Translations under genes and position numbers: made by a program
Shown: piece by piece, positions 6,472 to 13,749 of the stretch
Layout: each line of letters begins with the position of its first letter
How positions within the stretch are numbered: the first letter of the stretch is position 1
Notes under the pieces: model-generated
Seen by the model: only the letters and a program-made list of their open reading frames with translations
Told to the model about the DNA's origin: nothing
Databases searched by the model: none
DNA from: JAAFHZ01 sp964247085
Lineage (GTDB): Bacteria > Cyanobacteriota > Cyanobacteriia > Cyanobacteriales > Chamaesiphonaceae
Reading direction: 5' to 3'
Assembly: GCA_964247085.1 (NCBI GenBank)
Contig: CAXTSX010000041.1
Span: 1-31,879, forward strand
Length of the DNA: 31,879 nucleotides

Positions 6472-8478
6472 CTAATCTCTTGGTGACAGATAAGTATAGC
6501 GCCCCAAACTGCTCTCATAATTTTGCAACAACCGTTGCGATTCCTGGAGGGTAATCCGTTTTTCCAACAGCGCTTGCTCCGATTTCTTTCGAATATTTTC
6601 TACCAGATCCTCCGCATCGTACTGCACATAACCTACAACCTCCTTCATGGTGTCACCCTTCACCACATGCTCAATCTGATAACCCTTGGGCGTGAGCTTA
6701 ATATGCACCGCATTAGTATCACCAAATAAGTTGTGCAAATTGCCCATGATTTCTTGGTAAGCGCCACCCAGAAACAACGCTAAATAGTAAGGTTTATGCT
6801 TTTTGAGGTGATGCAATTCCAGTACTGGTTTCACATCGCGCAGGTCAATAAACTGGTCAATTTTACCATCACTATCACAGGTCAGATCGGCTAAGATACC
6901 GCGTTTGACTGGTTCCTCATCTAGGCGATGAATCGGCATAATCGGAAATAATTGATCGATCGCCCAACTATCGGGAGCGGACTGAAAAACCGACATGTTC
7001 ACGTAGTAGATCGAAGCCATCATCTGCTCCAGGTCTTCTAGATCATCGGGAACATAATCTAGTTCGTTGATAATGTCCATGATTTTCTTGCAGCTGGCCC
7101 AGTAAAACTGCTCGGCTCTGGCTCGCTCGGTAATGCTCAAATAGCCTAAGTTAAAGCGATTCAGAGCCTCTTCTTTAAACTGGGTGATGTCGTGGTAAGC
7201 CTCTTGGAAGTTTTCCGTAGTGATTGTTTGGTAGGTATCCCAGAGGTTGCGGATCACCTGATGCTCTTTGTCGGTGGGGGCATTGGGTAAGTCGGTGCGC
7301 ACTTCACTACTGCCCAACACATCAAAAATCAGCACCGACTGGTGGGAAGCGATCGCCCGACCGCTTTCACTAACTAAAATGGGCGCGGGAATCTTGCGTT
7401 CGCTGCAAGCATCTTTGACTTCGGCCACGATGTCGTTGGCGTAATTTTGGATGTTGTAATTTTTGGAGGCGTGGAAGTTGGTTTGGGATCCGTCATAGTC
7501 TACGCCCAAGCCGCCACCCACATCCAGGTACTTCATATTGGCACCCAGTTCAGCCAGCTCCACATAGATCCGACTGGCTTCAGCGATCGCTTCTTTGATT
7601 ACCGATATCGAAGAAATTTGGGAGCCAATATGAAAATGCAACAGCTGCAAACAGTTCAACATTTTGGCTTCTTTCAGCCGATCGACCACCATAATAATTT
7701 CGGGAATGGTCAGGCCAAACTTGGCTCGATCGCCGCTGGAAGTGCCCCAACGTCCCATACCTCGACTGTTCAGCTTAGCGCGGACTCCCAAGTTGGGTTC
7801 AATGCCTAAGGACTTAGAGGCTTCGATCGCTAGCTCTACTTCTTCGATTTGCTCCAATACAATAATTGGAGTTTGCCCTAGTTTCTGAGCCAGCATTGCT
7901 GTTTCGACATATTCCCGATCTTTGTAACCATTGCAGATAATTAAGGAGCCGGGGGTGTCCAGGGTGGCCAGGGCAATCATCAACTCGGGTTTGGAGCCAG
8001 CCTCTAATCCAAATTGGTAGGGCTTGCCAAATTTGACTAAGTCTTCGACTAGATGGCGTTGTTGGTTGCACTTGATCGGAAACACGCCGCGATAGCTGCC
8101 GCCGTAGTTGTACCGGGCGATCGCTTTGGCAAAAGAAGCATTGAGTCTCTCAATCCGGTCTTCCAAAATATCGGAGAAACGGATCAGCATGGGCAGGGCT
8201 AAATTCCGCTCTTTGAGGGAGTTGACCAAATCAAACATGTCTAGGGAGCCGCCCCGATCGCCCCGGGGGGAGACTGTGACATGGCCAGCGGCGTTAATAG
8301 AAAAGTAGGGTTCTCCCCAGCCATTGATCCGATATTGCTTCTCGCTATCTTCGATCGACCAGGAGCCGTTTTTACTTTCTTTATGTTTTTTCTTCTTTTT
8401 GCCCGATCCACTGACTAGCTGCTCCGTGATGGTAATCACCTCTTCTTGGTATTTATTATCAGCTAGCCCTAATTCCAT
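6472..8478 (-). CDS. speA: Biosynthetic arginine decarboxylase
   Basis: SpeA converts arginine to agmatine (polyamine synthesis, arginine catabolism) using PLP and Mg2+. This is a fold-III (alanine-racemase-like) enzyme. The PLP lysine is K136 in GVFPIKCNQQR. The substrate/PLP segments LLHFHIGSQI and LDVGGGLGVDYDGS are present, and LVSESGRAIASH marks the beta-barrel domain. The length of 668 aa is typical. An unusual lysine run (GKKKKKHK, residues 26-33) lies in the variable N-terminal extension. The ATG at 8478 has a GGGAG Shine-Dalgarno 9 nt upstream. It is monocistronic as far as can be seen, and its start faces the tandem small-RNA region. Confidence 0.97.
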   Translation of the reverse strand: MELGLADNKYQEEVITITEQLVSGSGKKKKKHKESKNGSWSIEDSEKQYRINGWGEPYFSINAAGHVTVSPRGDRGGSLDMFDLVNSLKERNLALPMLIRFSDILEDRIERLNASFAKAIARYNYGGSYRGVFPIKCNQQRHLVEDLVKFGKPYQFGLEAGSKPELMIALATLDTPGSLIICNGYKDREYVETAMLAQKLGQTPIIVLEQIEEVELAIEASKSLGIEPNLGVRAKLNSRGMGRWGTSSGDRAKFGLTIPEIIMVVDRLKEAKMLNCLQLLHFHIGSQISSISVIKEAIAEASRIYVELAELGANMKYLDVGGGLGVDYDGSQTNFHASKNYNIQNYANDIVAEVKDACSERKIPAPILVSESGRAIASHQSVLIFDVLGSSEVRTDLPNAPTDKEHQVIRNLWDTYQTITTENFQEAYHDITQFKEEALNRFNLGYLSITERARAEQFYWASCKKIMDIINELDYVPDDLEDLEQMMASIYYVNMSVFQSAPDSWAIDQLFPIMPIHRLDEEPVKRGILADLTCDSDGKIDQFIDLRDVKPVLELHHLKKHKPYYLALFLGGAYQEIMGNLHNLFGDTNAVHIKLTPKGYQIEHVVKGDTMKEVVGYVQYDAEDLVENIRKKSEQALLEKRITLQESQRLLQNYESSLGRYTYLSPRD
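7583..7590. repeat. HIP1 octamer GCGATCGC
   Basis: One of at least six exact HIP1 octamers in the window; others are at 7349-7356, 8117-8124, 16065-16072, 27586-27593 and 30577-30584. The palindrome is highly over-represented in many cyanobacterial genomes, and CGATCG or GATCGATCG variants are scattered through most coding genes here. Confidence 0.85.
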
Positions 8479-8622
8479 GTCTTTTTGCTCCCAAAACCAC
8501 TGGCGATGTTTAAGTGCAACCGAATTTATGCGATCCAGGATGCTCTATTTAATATACCCCAACAAATATTCAGAGTAATCACCAAAGCTTCCTGATGGTG
8601 TGCAGGTAGTCGTGTATACATT

Positions 8623-8674
8623 AGAGGTAGATGCACCTTTATTACACGCTCCTGGCCTTGGCTAGGAGATTTTT
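8623..8674 (+). ncRNA. Putative small RNA, copy 1 of a tandem pair
   Basis: A 15-nt block AGAGGTAGATGCACC (8623-8637) is followed by a 10-nt variable spacer. A terminator hairpin comes next: CTCCTGGC (8649-8656) pairs with GCTAGGAG (8661-8668) with one G·T wobble, closes a CTTG tetraloop, and is followed by five T. A TATACA hexamer at 8615-8620, in TGTATACAT context, could be the -10 box, placing the 5' end near 8626. The transcript would be about 45-55 nt. The same layout recurs 124 nt downstream. I do not recognise it as Yfr1, Yfr2 or another named cyanobacterial RNA. It could instead be a duplicated terminator element. Confidence 0.55.
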
Positions 8675-8746
8675 ATGGCTTATGAAAATTACATAAACAA
8701 CTATTTAAAATTATCCTGATTCCTGGTCATAATGATTGGATATATC

Positions 8747-8798
8747 AGAGGTAGATGCACCCTGATTTATTGCTCCTGGCCTTGGCTGGGAGCTTTTT
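8747..8798 (+). ncRNA. Putative small RNA, copy 2 of a tandem pair
   Basis: The block AGAGGTAGATGCACC recurs unchanged at 8747-8761, followed again by a 10-nt spacer of different sequence. The hairpin GCTCCTGGC (8772-8780) pairs with GCTGGGAGC (8785-8793) around the same CTTG loop, followed by five T. Relative to copy 1 the stem has gained a G-C pair, and a T-A pair has become T·G, so pairing is kept while the sequence changed. An AT-rich ATATAT stretch just upstream (8740-8745) could serve as -10. The element ends 37 nt before the moaD-like ATG, so it could also act as a leader or attenuator for that gene. Confidence 0.55.
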
Positions 8799-8835
8799 CT
8801 ATTAGAATTTAGATATCATTTGCAAGCTTTTTGTT

Positions 8836-9096
8836 ATGGCCGCTGATTCTATTTCTATTCGGGTTAAACTTTTTGCGATTTTTCAGGAAGTGTTGGGGAC
8901 TGACCAGCTGGAGCAACAGGTATCGATCGGGACTACGGCGGGTCAAGTTTTGAGTCAGATTGTTGCTCAATATCCGGTGCTGGCTCCTTGGCAGGCGGTG
9001 ACTAGGTTGGGGGTTAATTTGCAGTTTGTGCCGCCGGAGACGGTGTTGGGGGCGGGGGATGAGGTGGTGTTGATTCCGCCGGTGAGTGGGGGCTAG
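8836..9096 (+). CDS. moaD: MoaD/ThiS family sulfur-carrier protein
   Basis: This 86-aa ubiquitin-fold protein ends in the diagnostic Gly-Gly (IPPVSGG), which is adenylated and thiocarboxylated to donate sulfur. The start IRVKLFAIFQEVLG and the segment AGDEVVLIPPVSGG fit MoaD, the small subunit of molybdopterin synthase, better than ThiS. No moaE or other molybdenum-cofactor gene is nearby, so the precise partner is inferred. It is followed after 44 nt by glyS on the same strand and is probably co-transcribed with it. The codons near the 3' end are very G-rich. Confidence 0.88.
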   Translation: MAADSISIRVKLFAIFQEVLGTDQLEQQVSIGTTAGQVLSQIVAQYPVLAPWQAVTRLGVNLQFVPPETVLGAGDEVVLIPPVSGG

Positions 9097-9140
9097 GGCG
9101 GTGATGCGATATCCTAGAGTAATGCTCTTAAACACTCGTT

Positions 9141-11300
9141 ATGCCTAATTTTTTGCTGGAAGTCGGTACGGAAGATCTGCCCGCTGGGTTTGTGGGGGAT
9201 GCTACTAAACAGTGGCAAGAAATGATTCCGGCGCGTTTGCAGGAGCAGAATTTAGACTATCAAGCAGTGCGGGTGTATAGCACGCCTCGGCGACTAGCAA
9301 TCTTGATTGAGGGTTTGCCGGAGCAGCAGGTCGATCGCTCGGAAGAAATCAAGGGTCCTCCGGCTGGGGCAGCTTTTAAAGATGGCCAGCCCACTCCAGC
9401 GGGGGCGGGGTTTGCCAAGAAGCAGGGCGTGGAGCTGAGCGATCTGACGATTCGTCCGACCGATAAGGGAGATTTTGTGTTTATTACCAAGCAAATTCCG
9501 GGGCGGCGAACTACCGATATTTTGACTGAGCAGATTCCCCAGTGGATTTTTGGCTTGGAAGGTAAGCGGATGATGCGCTGGGCAAATGGCGATCTGAAGT
9601 TTCCCCGCCCCATTCGGTGGCTGGTGGCGCTGTGGGGCAAGGAAATTATGCCGATCAGCATTGTGAATGACCAAGAAGAAATTAAGAGCGATCGATCGTC
9701 CCGTGCCCACCGCGTTTTACATCCGGAGCCAGTATCAATCGCTAGCCCAGATGTTTACGTCCAAGCTTTAGCTGATACCTCGGTAAAGGTCGATCGAGCG
9801 GCGCGGTTCCAAGAAATTAGTGCTCAGTTGTTGGCAGCGGCTCAGACCAAAGGTGGGGTGACGGAGTTGTATCCCGACTTGCTGGAAGAAGTCACTGACT
9901 TGGTAGAGTTTCCGACGGCAGTGGTGGGTGATTTTGAGCCAGAATTTTTGGCCTTGCCGATCGAAGTGATTACTACCGTGATGGTCACCCACCAGCGCTA
10001 TTTCCCTTTATTTACGGATAGTTCCAAACAAAAACTCCTGCCCCACTTTATGACGGTCAGTAATGGCGATCCGGCCAAGTCGGCCATTATTGCAGCAGGG
10101 AATGGGCGGGTAATTCGGGCGCGGTTGGCTGATGGCAAATATTTCTATCAAGCAGATTTGGCGCAGCCCTTGGCCGATTATGTGGCCAAGTTGGCCACGG
10201 TCACCTTTCAGGCCGATCTAGGTTCGATGGCGCAGAAGGTCGCCAGACTGCAAGTAAACGCGGCTTTGATCGCTGAATCTTTACATCTCTCTGCTGCCGA
10301 GAAACAGCAGATCGATCGCACCGCGCAGTTGTGCAAGGCTGATTTAGTCACCCAAATGGTCGGGGAATTCCCAGAATTGCAGGGCATTATGGGCGAGAAA
10401 TACGCCGCCGCCCAAAACGAAGACTCTCAAGTTGCCCAAGGAATTCGGGAGCATTATTTGCCGCGCAATGCTGAGGACAAGATGCCCCAAACGCTGACTG
10501 GCCAAGTGGTGGGTTTAGCCGATCGGCTGGATACTTTAGTTTCTATTTTTGGCCTGGGGCTAATTCCCACCGGCTCCTCTGATCCCTTTGCCCTGCGCCG
10601 GGCGGCCAATGCAGTGGTCAGTATTATTTGGAAAACCGACCTAAATTTGAACCTGTGGGAATTGATCGATCGACTGGTGGCCAATTTTCAAGCAGCTTAC
10701 AGCGGTGTCGCCAAGTTAAATAGTGCCCAGCTGACCGAGCAACTGCGGGACTTTTTCCTGAAGCGGCTACGCACCTCTCTGCAAGAAGATCATCAAATTG
10801 ACTATGACTTGGTCAATGCCGTCCTGGCTGAAAACGACCCGGAATATAGCCAACGGGGCTTAAGCGACCTATTGGATCTGCGCGATCGAGCATTATTCTT
10901 GCAACAAATTAGAACCAATGGTCAGTTGGCCACCATCTATCCAATTGTGAATCGATCGGCTAAACTCTCCGCCCAGGGCAGCTTGGATACGCAAGTGCTG
11001 GATCCTCAGGGATTAGTTAACCCCAGCTTGTTTGCCAAGACCTCCGAGCAAAACTTTTACGATGCCGTCACTGCTTTGGTACCGACGACCCAAGCCGCCC
11101 AGATCGATCGCAATTACCAACTGCTGGTAGATGCCCTGGTGCAGATTGCCCCGACTGTGACGGGCTTTTTTGATGGCGAAGATAGCGTTTTGGTGATGGA
11201 TCCGGATGCTGCCATTAAAGCCAATCGCCTGAATTTATTGGGCTTGCTCCGCAATCATGCTAGAATTTTGGCTGATTTTGGTGAGATCGTGAAGCAATAG
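9141..11300 (+). CDS. glyS: Glycyl-tRNA synthetase beta subunit
   Basis: GlyS is the large tRNA-binding subunit of the alpha2beta2 bacterial glycyl-tRNA synthetase; the catalytic alpha subunit (glyQ) is not in the window. The N terminus FLLEVGTEDLPAGF is the family signature, followed by FPRPIRWLVALWG, then the HQRYFPLF and NGRVIRARLADGKYFYQADL segments of the HD-like region. The C terminus matches the DALR-type anticodon-binding region (VMDPDAAIKANRLNLLGLL). The 719-aa length is normal for the family. It lies between the moaD-like gene and murD on the same strand. Confidence 0.97.
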   Translation: MPNFLLEVGTEDLPAGFVGDATKQWQEMIPARLQEQNLDYQAVRVYSTPRRLAILIEGLPEQQVDRSEEIKGPPAGAAFKDGQPTPAGAGFAKKQGVELSDLTIRPTDKGDFVFITKQIPGRRTTDILTEQIPQWIFGLEGKRMMRWANGDLKFPRPIRWLVALWGKEIMPISIVNDQEEIKSDRSSRAHRVLHPEPVSIASPDVYVQALADTSVKVDRAARFQEISAQLLAAAQTKGGVTELYPDLLEEVTDLVEFPTAVVGDFEPEFLALPIEVITTVMVTHQRYFPLFTDSSKQKLLPHFMTVSNGDPAKSAIIAAGNGRVIRARLADGKYFYQADLAQPLADYVAKLATVTFQADLGSMAQKVARLQVNAALIAESLHLSAAEKQQIDRTAQLCKADLVTQMVGEFPELQGIMGEKYAAAQNEDSQVAQGIREHYLPRNAEDKMPQTLTGQVVGLADRLDTLVSIFGLGLIPTGSSDPFALRRAANAVVSIIWKTDLNLNLWELIDRLVANFQAAYSGVAKLNSAQLTEQLRDFFLKRLRTSLQEDHQIDYDLVNAVLAENDPEYSQRGLSDLLDLRDRALFLQQIRTNGQLATIYPIVNRSAKLSAQGSLDTQVLDPQGLVNPSLFAKTSEQNFYDAVTALVPTTQAAQIDRNYQLLVDALVQIAPTVTGFFDGEDSVLVMDPDAAIKANRLNLLGLLRNHARILADFGEIVKQ

Positions 11301-11308
11301 GCTGGGCG

Positions 11309-11329
11309 TTTCACCACTCGTTGGTGAAA
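11309..11329 (+). other. Short hairpin between glyS and murD
   Basis: TTTCACCA (11309-11316) and TGGTGAAA (11322-11329) form a perfect 8-bp stem with a 5-nt loop in the 45-nt gap. No T-run follows on the plus strand, so it is not a standard terminator. It may stabilise or process the mRNA between the two genes. Confidence 0.4.
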
Positions 11330-11345
11330 TTAACTGGAATTAACT

Positions 11346-12695
11346 ATGCCTACTTCTACTGTCATTGGTCTCGGTCGCTCTGGCGTTGCTGCGGCTAAAT
11401 TACTTCGTAAGCAGGGATATACGGTCACCTTGAGCGATCGCGGTCAGAATGAAATCTTGGCTGCGCAGGCGCAACAGGTCACTGATCCCGGCATCACCGT
11501 CAAATTGGGGGATCAATTCTCACCCAGTCCGGATCTGGACTTGATTGTGGTCAGTCCTGGAGTCCCTTGGGATGTACCGGCTTTGGTCAAAGCGCGGGAA
11601 CTAGGCATTGAGACGATCGGCGAGGTGGAATTGGCTTGGCGATCACTTAAATCCCAACCTTGGCTAGGCATTACTGGTACCAATGGCAAGACCACGACTA
11701 CGGCCTTAGTGGCAGCTATTTTCCAAGCCGCCCAGTTCAACACCCTGGCCTGTGGCAATATTGGCTATGCCGCCTGTGAATTAGCCTTATTAGACAAAAA
11801 TCCGGACTGGGTAATCGCCGAATTGAGCAGTTACCAGATCGAATCTTTCAGCAGCCTCGCGCCCCAGATTGGGATTTTCACCACCCTCACCCCTGACCAT
11901 TTAGCGCGGCACTATACCGTCGAAAACTATTATCAGATCAAATCCAAACTGCTCAACAACTCTGAATTTCAGATTTTGAATGGGGATGATCCTTTTCTGG
12001 CTGAGCATGTCGCTGACTGGCCAAGGGCTTACTGGACAAGCATTCATGGTGATGATCAATTGCTGGGTGACAAAGCTCAAGGCACATATATTGCTGATGG
12101 CTGGGTGGTCTGTCAAGGCGAAAAAATTCTGCCGATCGCCGATCTAAAAATGCCTGGTCATCACAATCGTCAGAATTTATTAATGGCCGTGGCCGCAGCG
12201 CGGCTGGCGGGGATCGACAAAGCTGCTATCCAACAAGCGGTTAGTAGTTTCCCTGGTGTGGCTCACCGTTTGGAATATATCTGCACTTGGCAGGGGGTGG
12301 ACTATATCAATGACAGTAAAGCCACTAATTATGATGCCGCCGATGTGGGGTTAACGGCGGTGGATGCGCCAGTGATCTTGATTGCGGGCGGTGATCCAAA
12401 GGAAGGTGATGATGCCAGTTGGCTGGCTAATATTCAACAGAAAGCCGCAGCGGTGTTGCTGATTGGGGATGCCGCCGCGCAGTTTGCCCAGCGCTTACAA
12501 TCCGTGGGGTTCGATCGCTATGAGATTGTGGAAACGATGGCCAAGGCCGTGGCTCGATCAGCGGTATTGGCGGCTGAGCATCAGGCTCAAGTAGTTCTGC
12601 TATCACCAGCCTGCGCCAGTTTTGACCAATATCGCAGTTTTGAAGAGCGCGGTGATTATTTCCGGCAGTTATGTTTAGCGTTGAGTAATGCTTAA
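11346..12695 (+). CDS. murD: UDP-N-acetylmuramoylalanine--D-glutamate ligase
   Basis: MurD adds D-glutamate to UDP-MurNAc-L-Ala in the cytoplasm using ATP. The N-terminal Rossmann-like domain begins VIGLGRSGVAAAKLL. The central Mur-ligase P-loop is GITGTNGKTTTT, with the Lys near residue 115. The family signature YINDSKATNYDA is in the C-terminal half, and LLSPACASFDQYRSFEERG closes the substrate site. The length (449 aa) is typical. The TAA stop lies within a TTAA palindrome shared with the stop of the convergent LD-carboxypeptidase gene. It follows glyS by 45 nt and may be read from the same transcript. Confidence 0.97.
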   Translation: MPTSTVIGLGRSGVAAAKLLRKQGYTVTLSDRGQNEILAAQAQQVTDPGITVKLGDQFSPSPDLDLIVVSPGVPWDVPALVKARELGIETIGEVELAWRSLKSQPWLGITGTNGKTTTTALVAAIFQAAQFNTLACGNIGYAACELALLDKNPDWVIAELSSYQIESFSSLAPQIGIFTTLTPDHLARHYTVENYYQIKSKLLNNSEFQILNGDDPFLAEHVADWPRAYWTSIHGDDQLLGDKAQGTYIADGWVVCQGEKILPIADLKMPGHHNRQNLLMAVAAARLAGIDKAAIQQAVSSFPGVAHRLEYICTWQGVDYINDSKATNYDAADVGLTAVDAPVILIAGGDPKEGDDASWLANIQQKAAAVLLIGDAAAQFAQRLQSVGFDRYEIVETMAKAVARSAVLAAEHQAQVVLLSPACASFDQYRSFEERGDYFRQLCLALSNA

Positions 12696-13585
12696 CTGAT
12701 CGATAGTTCCCCCCGGTCGCCATCTAAAGTCGCCATTACCCCCACTGGCAAACTAGCATTACAACCATCATGCCCAAAGGGCAAATCGGCCACGATCGGA
12801 ATCCCTAAATCCCCCAGTCGATCGCGTAGCACCTCCTCCACCGTCAAACTCGGCGAGCCGGGCGCAGCCTCACACTGGCTAAACCGCCCCACCGCAATTC
12901 CGCTCACCTGTTGCAGTAAGCCACTCAGTCGCCATTGGGTCAGCATTCGATCGATCCGGTAGGGTGCTTCAGTAACATCTTCGATCGCTAAAATCACCCC
13001 AGTGAGTGGCGGTTGCATCGGCGTATGGAGCAAGTGGGTAGCCACCGTCAAATTAGCGGGCAGTACAACACCCTGTACCTGGCCTGTTGCCCAACTTTTA
13101 CCAGTCAACGGCGCGACCTGCCGCCCCGCCACCAAATCAAACAGCCTTTGCCGCGACCAACTTGGCTCCGTTCCTAGCGTGGTCAACACTGGTCCATGAA
13201 CTCCCGATACACCCTGGTGAGCTAAACTCCACAGCAAACTAGTAATATCCGAGAAACCAATCAACCACTTGGGGTCAGCAGCCGGCCATTGCCAGTCTTC
13301 CAGCAGCCGCGCCCCGCCATAACCACCCCGCACACACAAAATACCTTTACAGTGCGGATCTGCCCAAGCATTGGCTAAATATTGCCGCCGTTGTCGATCG
13401 CTTTGGGCCAAATATCCCCAACCATCGCTGCCATCATGGTCAATTTGTACCTGATATCCCTGTTTTTGCCACAATTCCACCCCAGAATTAAATAAAGTCG
13501 ATTCGCGCAAGCGACCACTAGGGGCGATTACCCGTAATAAATCTCCCATTTGTAGCGGGGGAGGTGGTACGCAAGGGTAAATCAT
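12692..13585 (-). CDS. LD-carboxypeptidase (S66 family)
   Basis: S66 serine peptidases remove the terminal D-Ala from muropeptide tetrapeptides (LdcA, peptidoglycan recycling) or cleave microcin-type conjugates (MccF). The segments GILCVRGGYGGARLLED and LIGFSDITSLLW are present; the latter holds the expected nucleophile Ser. LAIEDVTEAPYRIDRML provides the catalytic Glu, and PFGHDGCNASLPVG the His. I used ATG 13585 (MIYPCVPPPPLQMGDLLRV, 297 aa). An upstream ATG at 13669 would add 28 residues that do not look like the family. The stop overlaps that of murD. The divergent PP2C gene starts 164 nt away. Confidence 0.9.
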   Translation of the reverse strand: MIYPCVPPPPLQMGDLLRVIAPSGRLRESTLFNSGVELWQKQGYQVQIDHDGSDGWGYLAQSDRQRRQYLANAWADPHCKGILCVRGGYGGARLLEDWQWPAADPKWLIGFSDITSLLWSLAHQGVSGVHGPVLTTLGTEPSWSRQRLFDLVAGRQVAPLTGKSWATGQVQGVVLPANLTVATHLLHTPMQPPLTGVILAIEDVTEAPYRIDRMLTQWRLSGLLQQVSGIAVGRFSQCEAAPGSPSLTVEEVLRDRLGDLGIPIVADLPFGHDGCNASLPVGVMATLDGDRGELSIS

Positions 13586-13749
13586 GGGAAAAATATTGTA
13601 TGAGGAGAATTTTAAGTTCGATCGGTAGAACTTTAAAGTTAAACTGACTGCAGTAGTCTGTAACTCCAAGCGCTAAGATCGATTGTAAGACTTTCTTTAG
13701 TGCTTATCACCAGCCCAACTTAAGACACCTAATATTTCACCTAAGCCGA

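Larger units (their letters stand above)
8479..8835. other. Gene-free region between speA and moaD
   Basis: The 357 nt between divergent starts hold the two repeated elements at 8623-8674 and 8747-8798, described separately. The part next to speA (8479-8622) is AT-rich around 8545-8575 and must contain the speA promoter on the minus strand, but no clear -35/-10 pair stands out. The gap between the copies carries only a 14-codon ATG frame (8675-8719), which I do not regard as a gene. Confidence 0.6.

Noticed and set aside
8675..8719. 14-codon ATG frame between the two RNA-like elements
   Set aside because: Too short, no ribosome site, and not repeated after copy 2; chance explains it.
11309..11329. 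glyS–murD hairpin as a terminator
   Set aside because: No T-run follows the stem on the plus strand; listed only as a hairpin.
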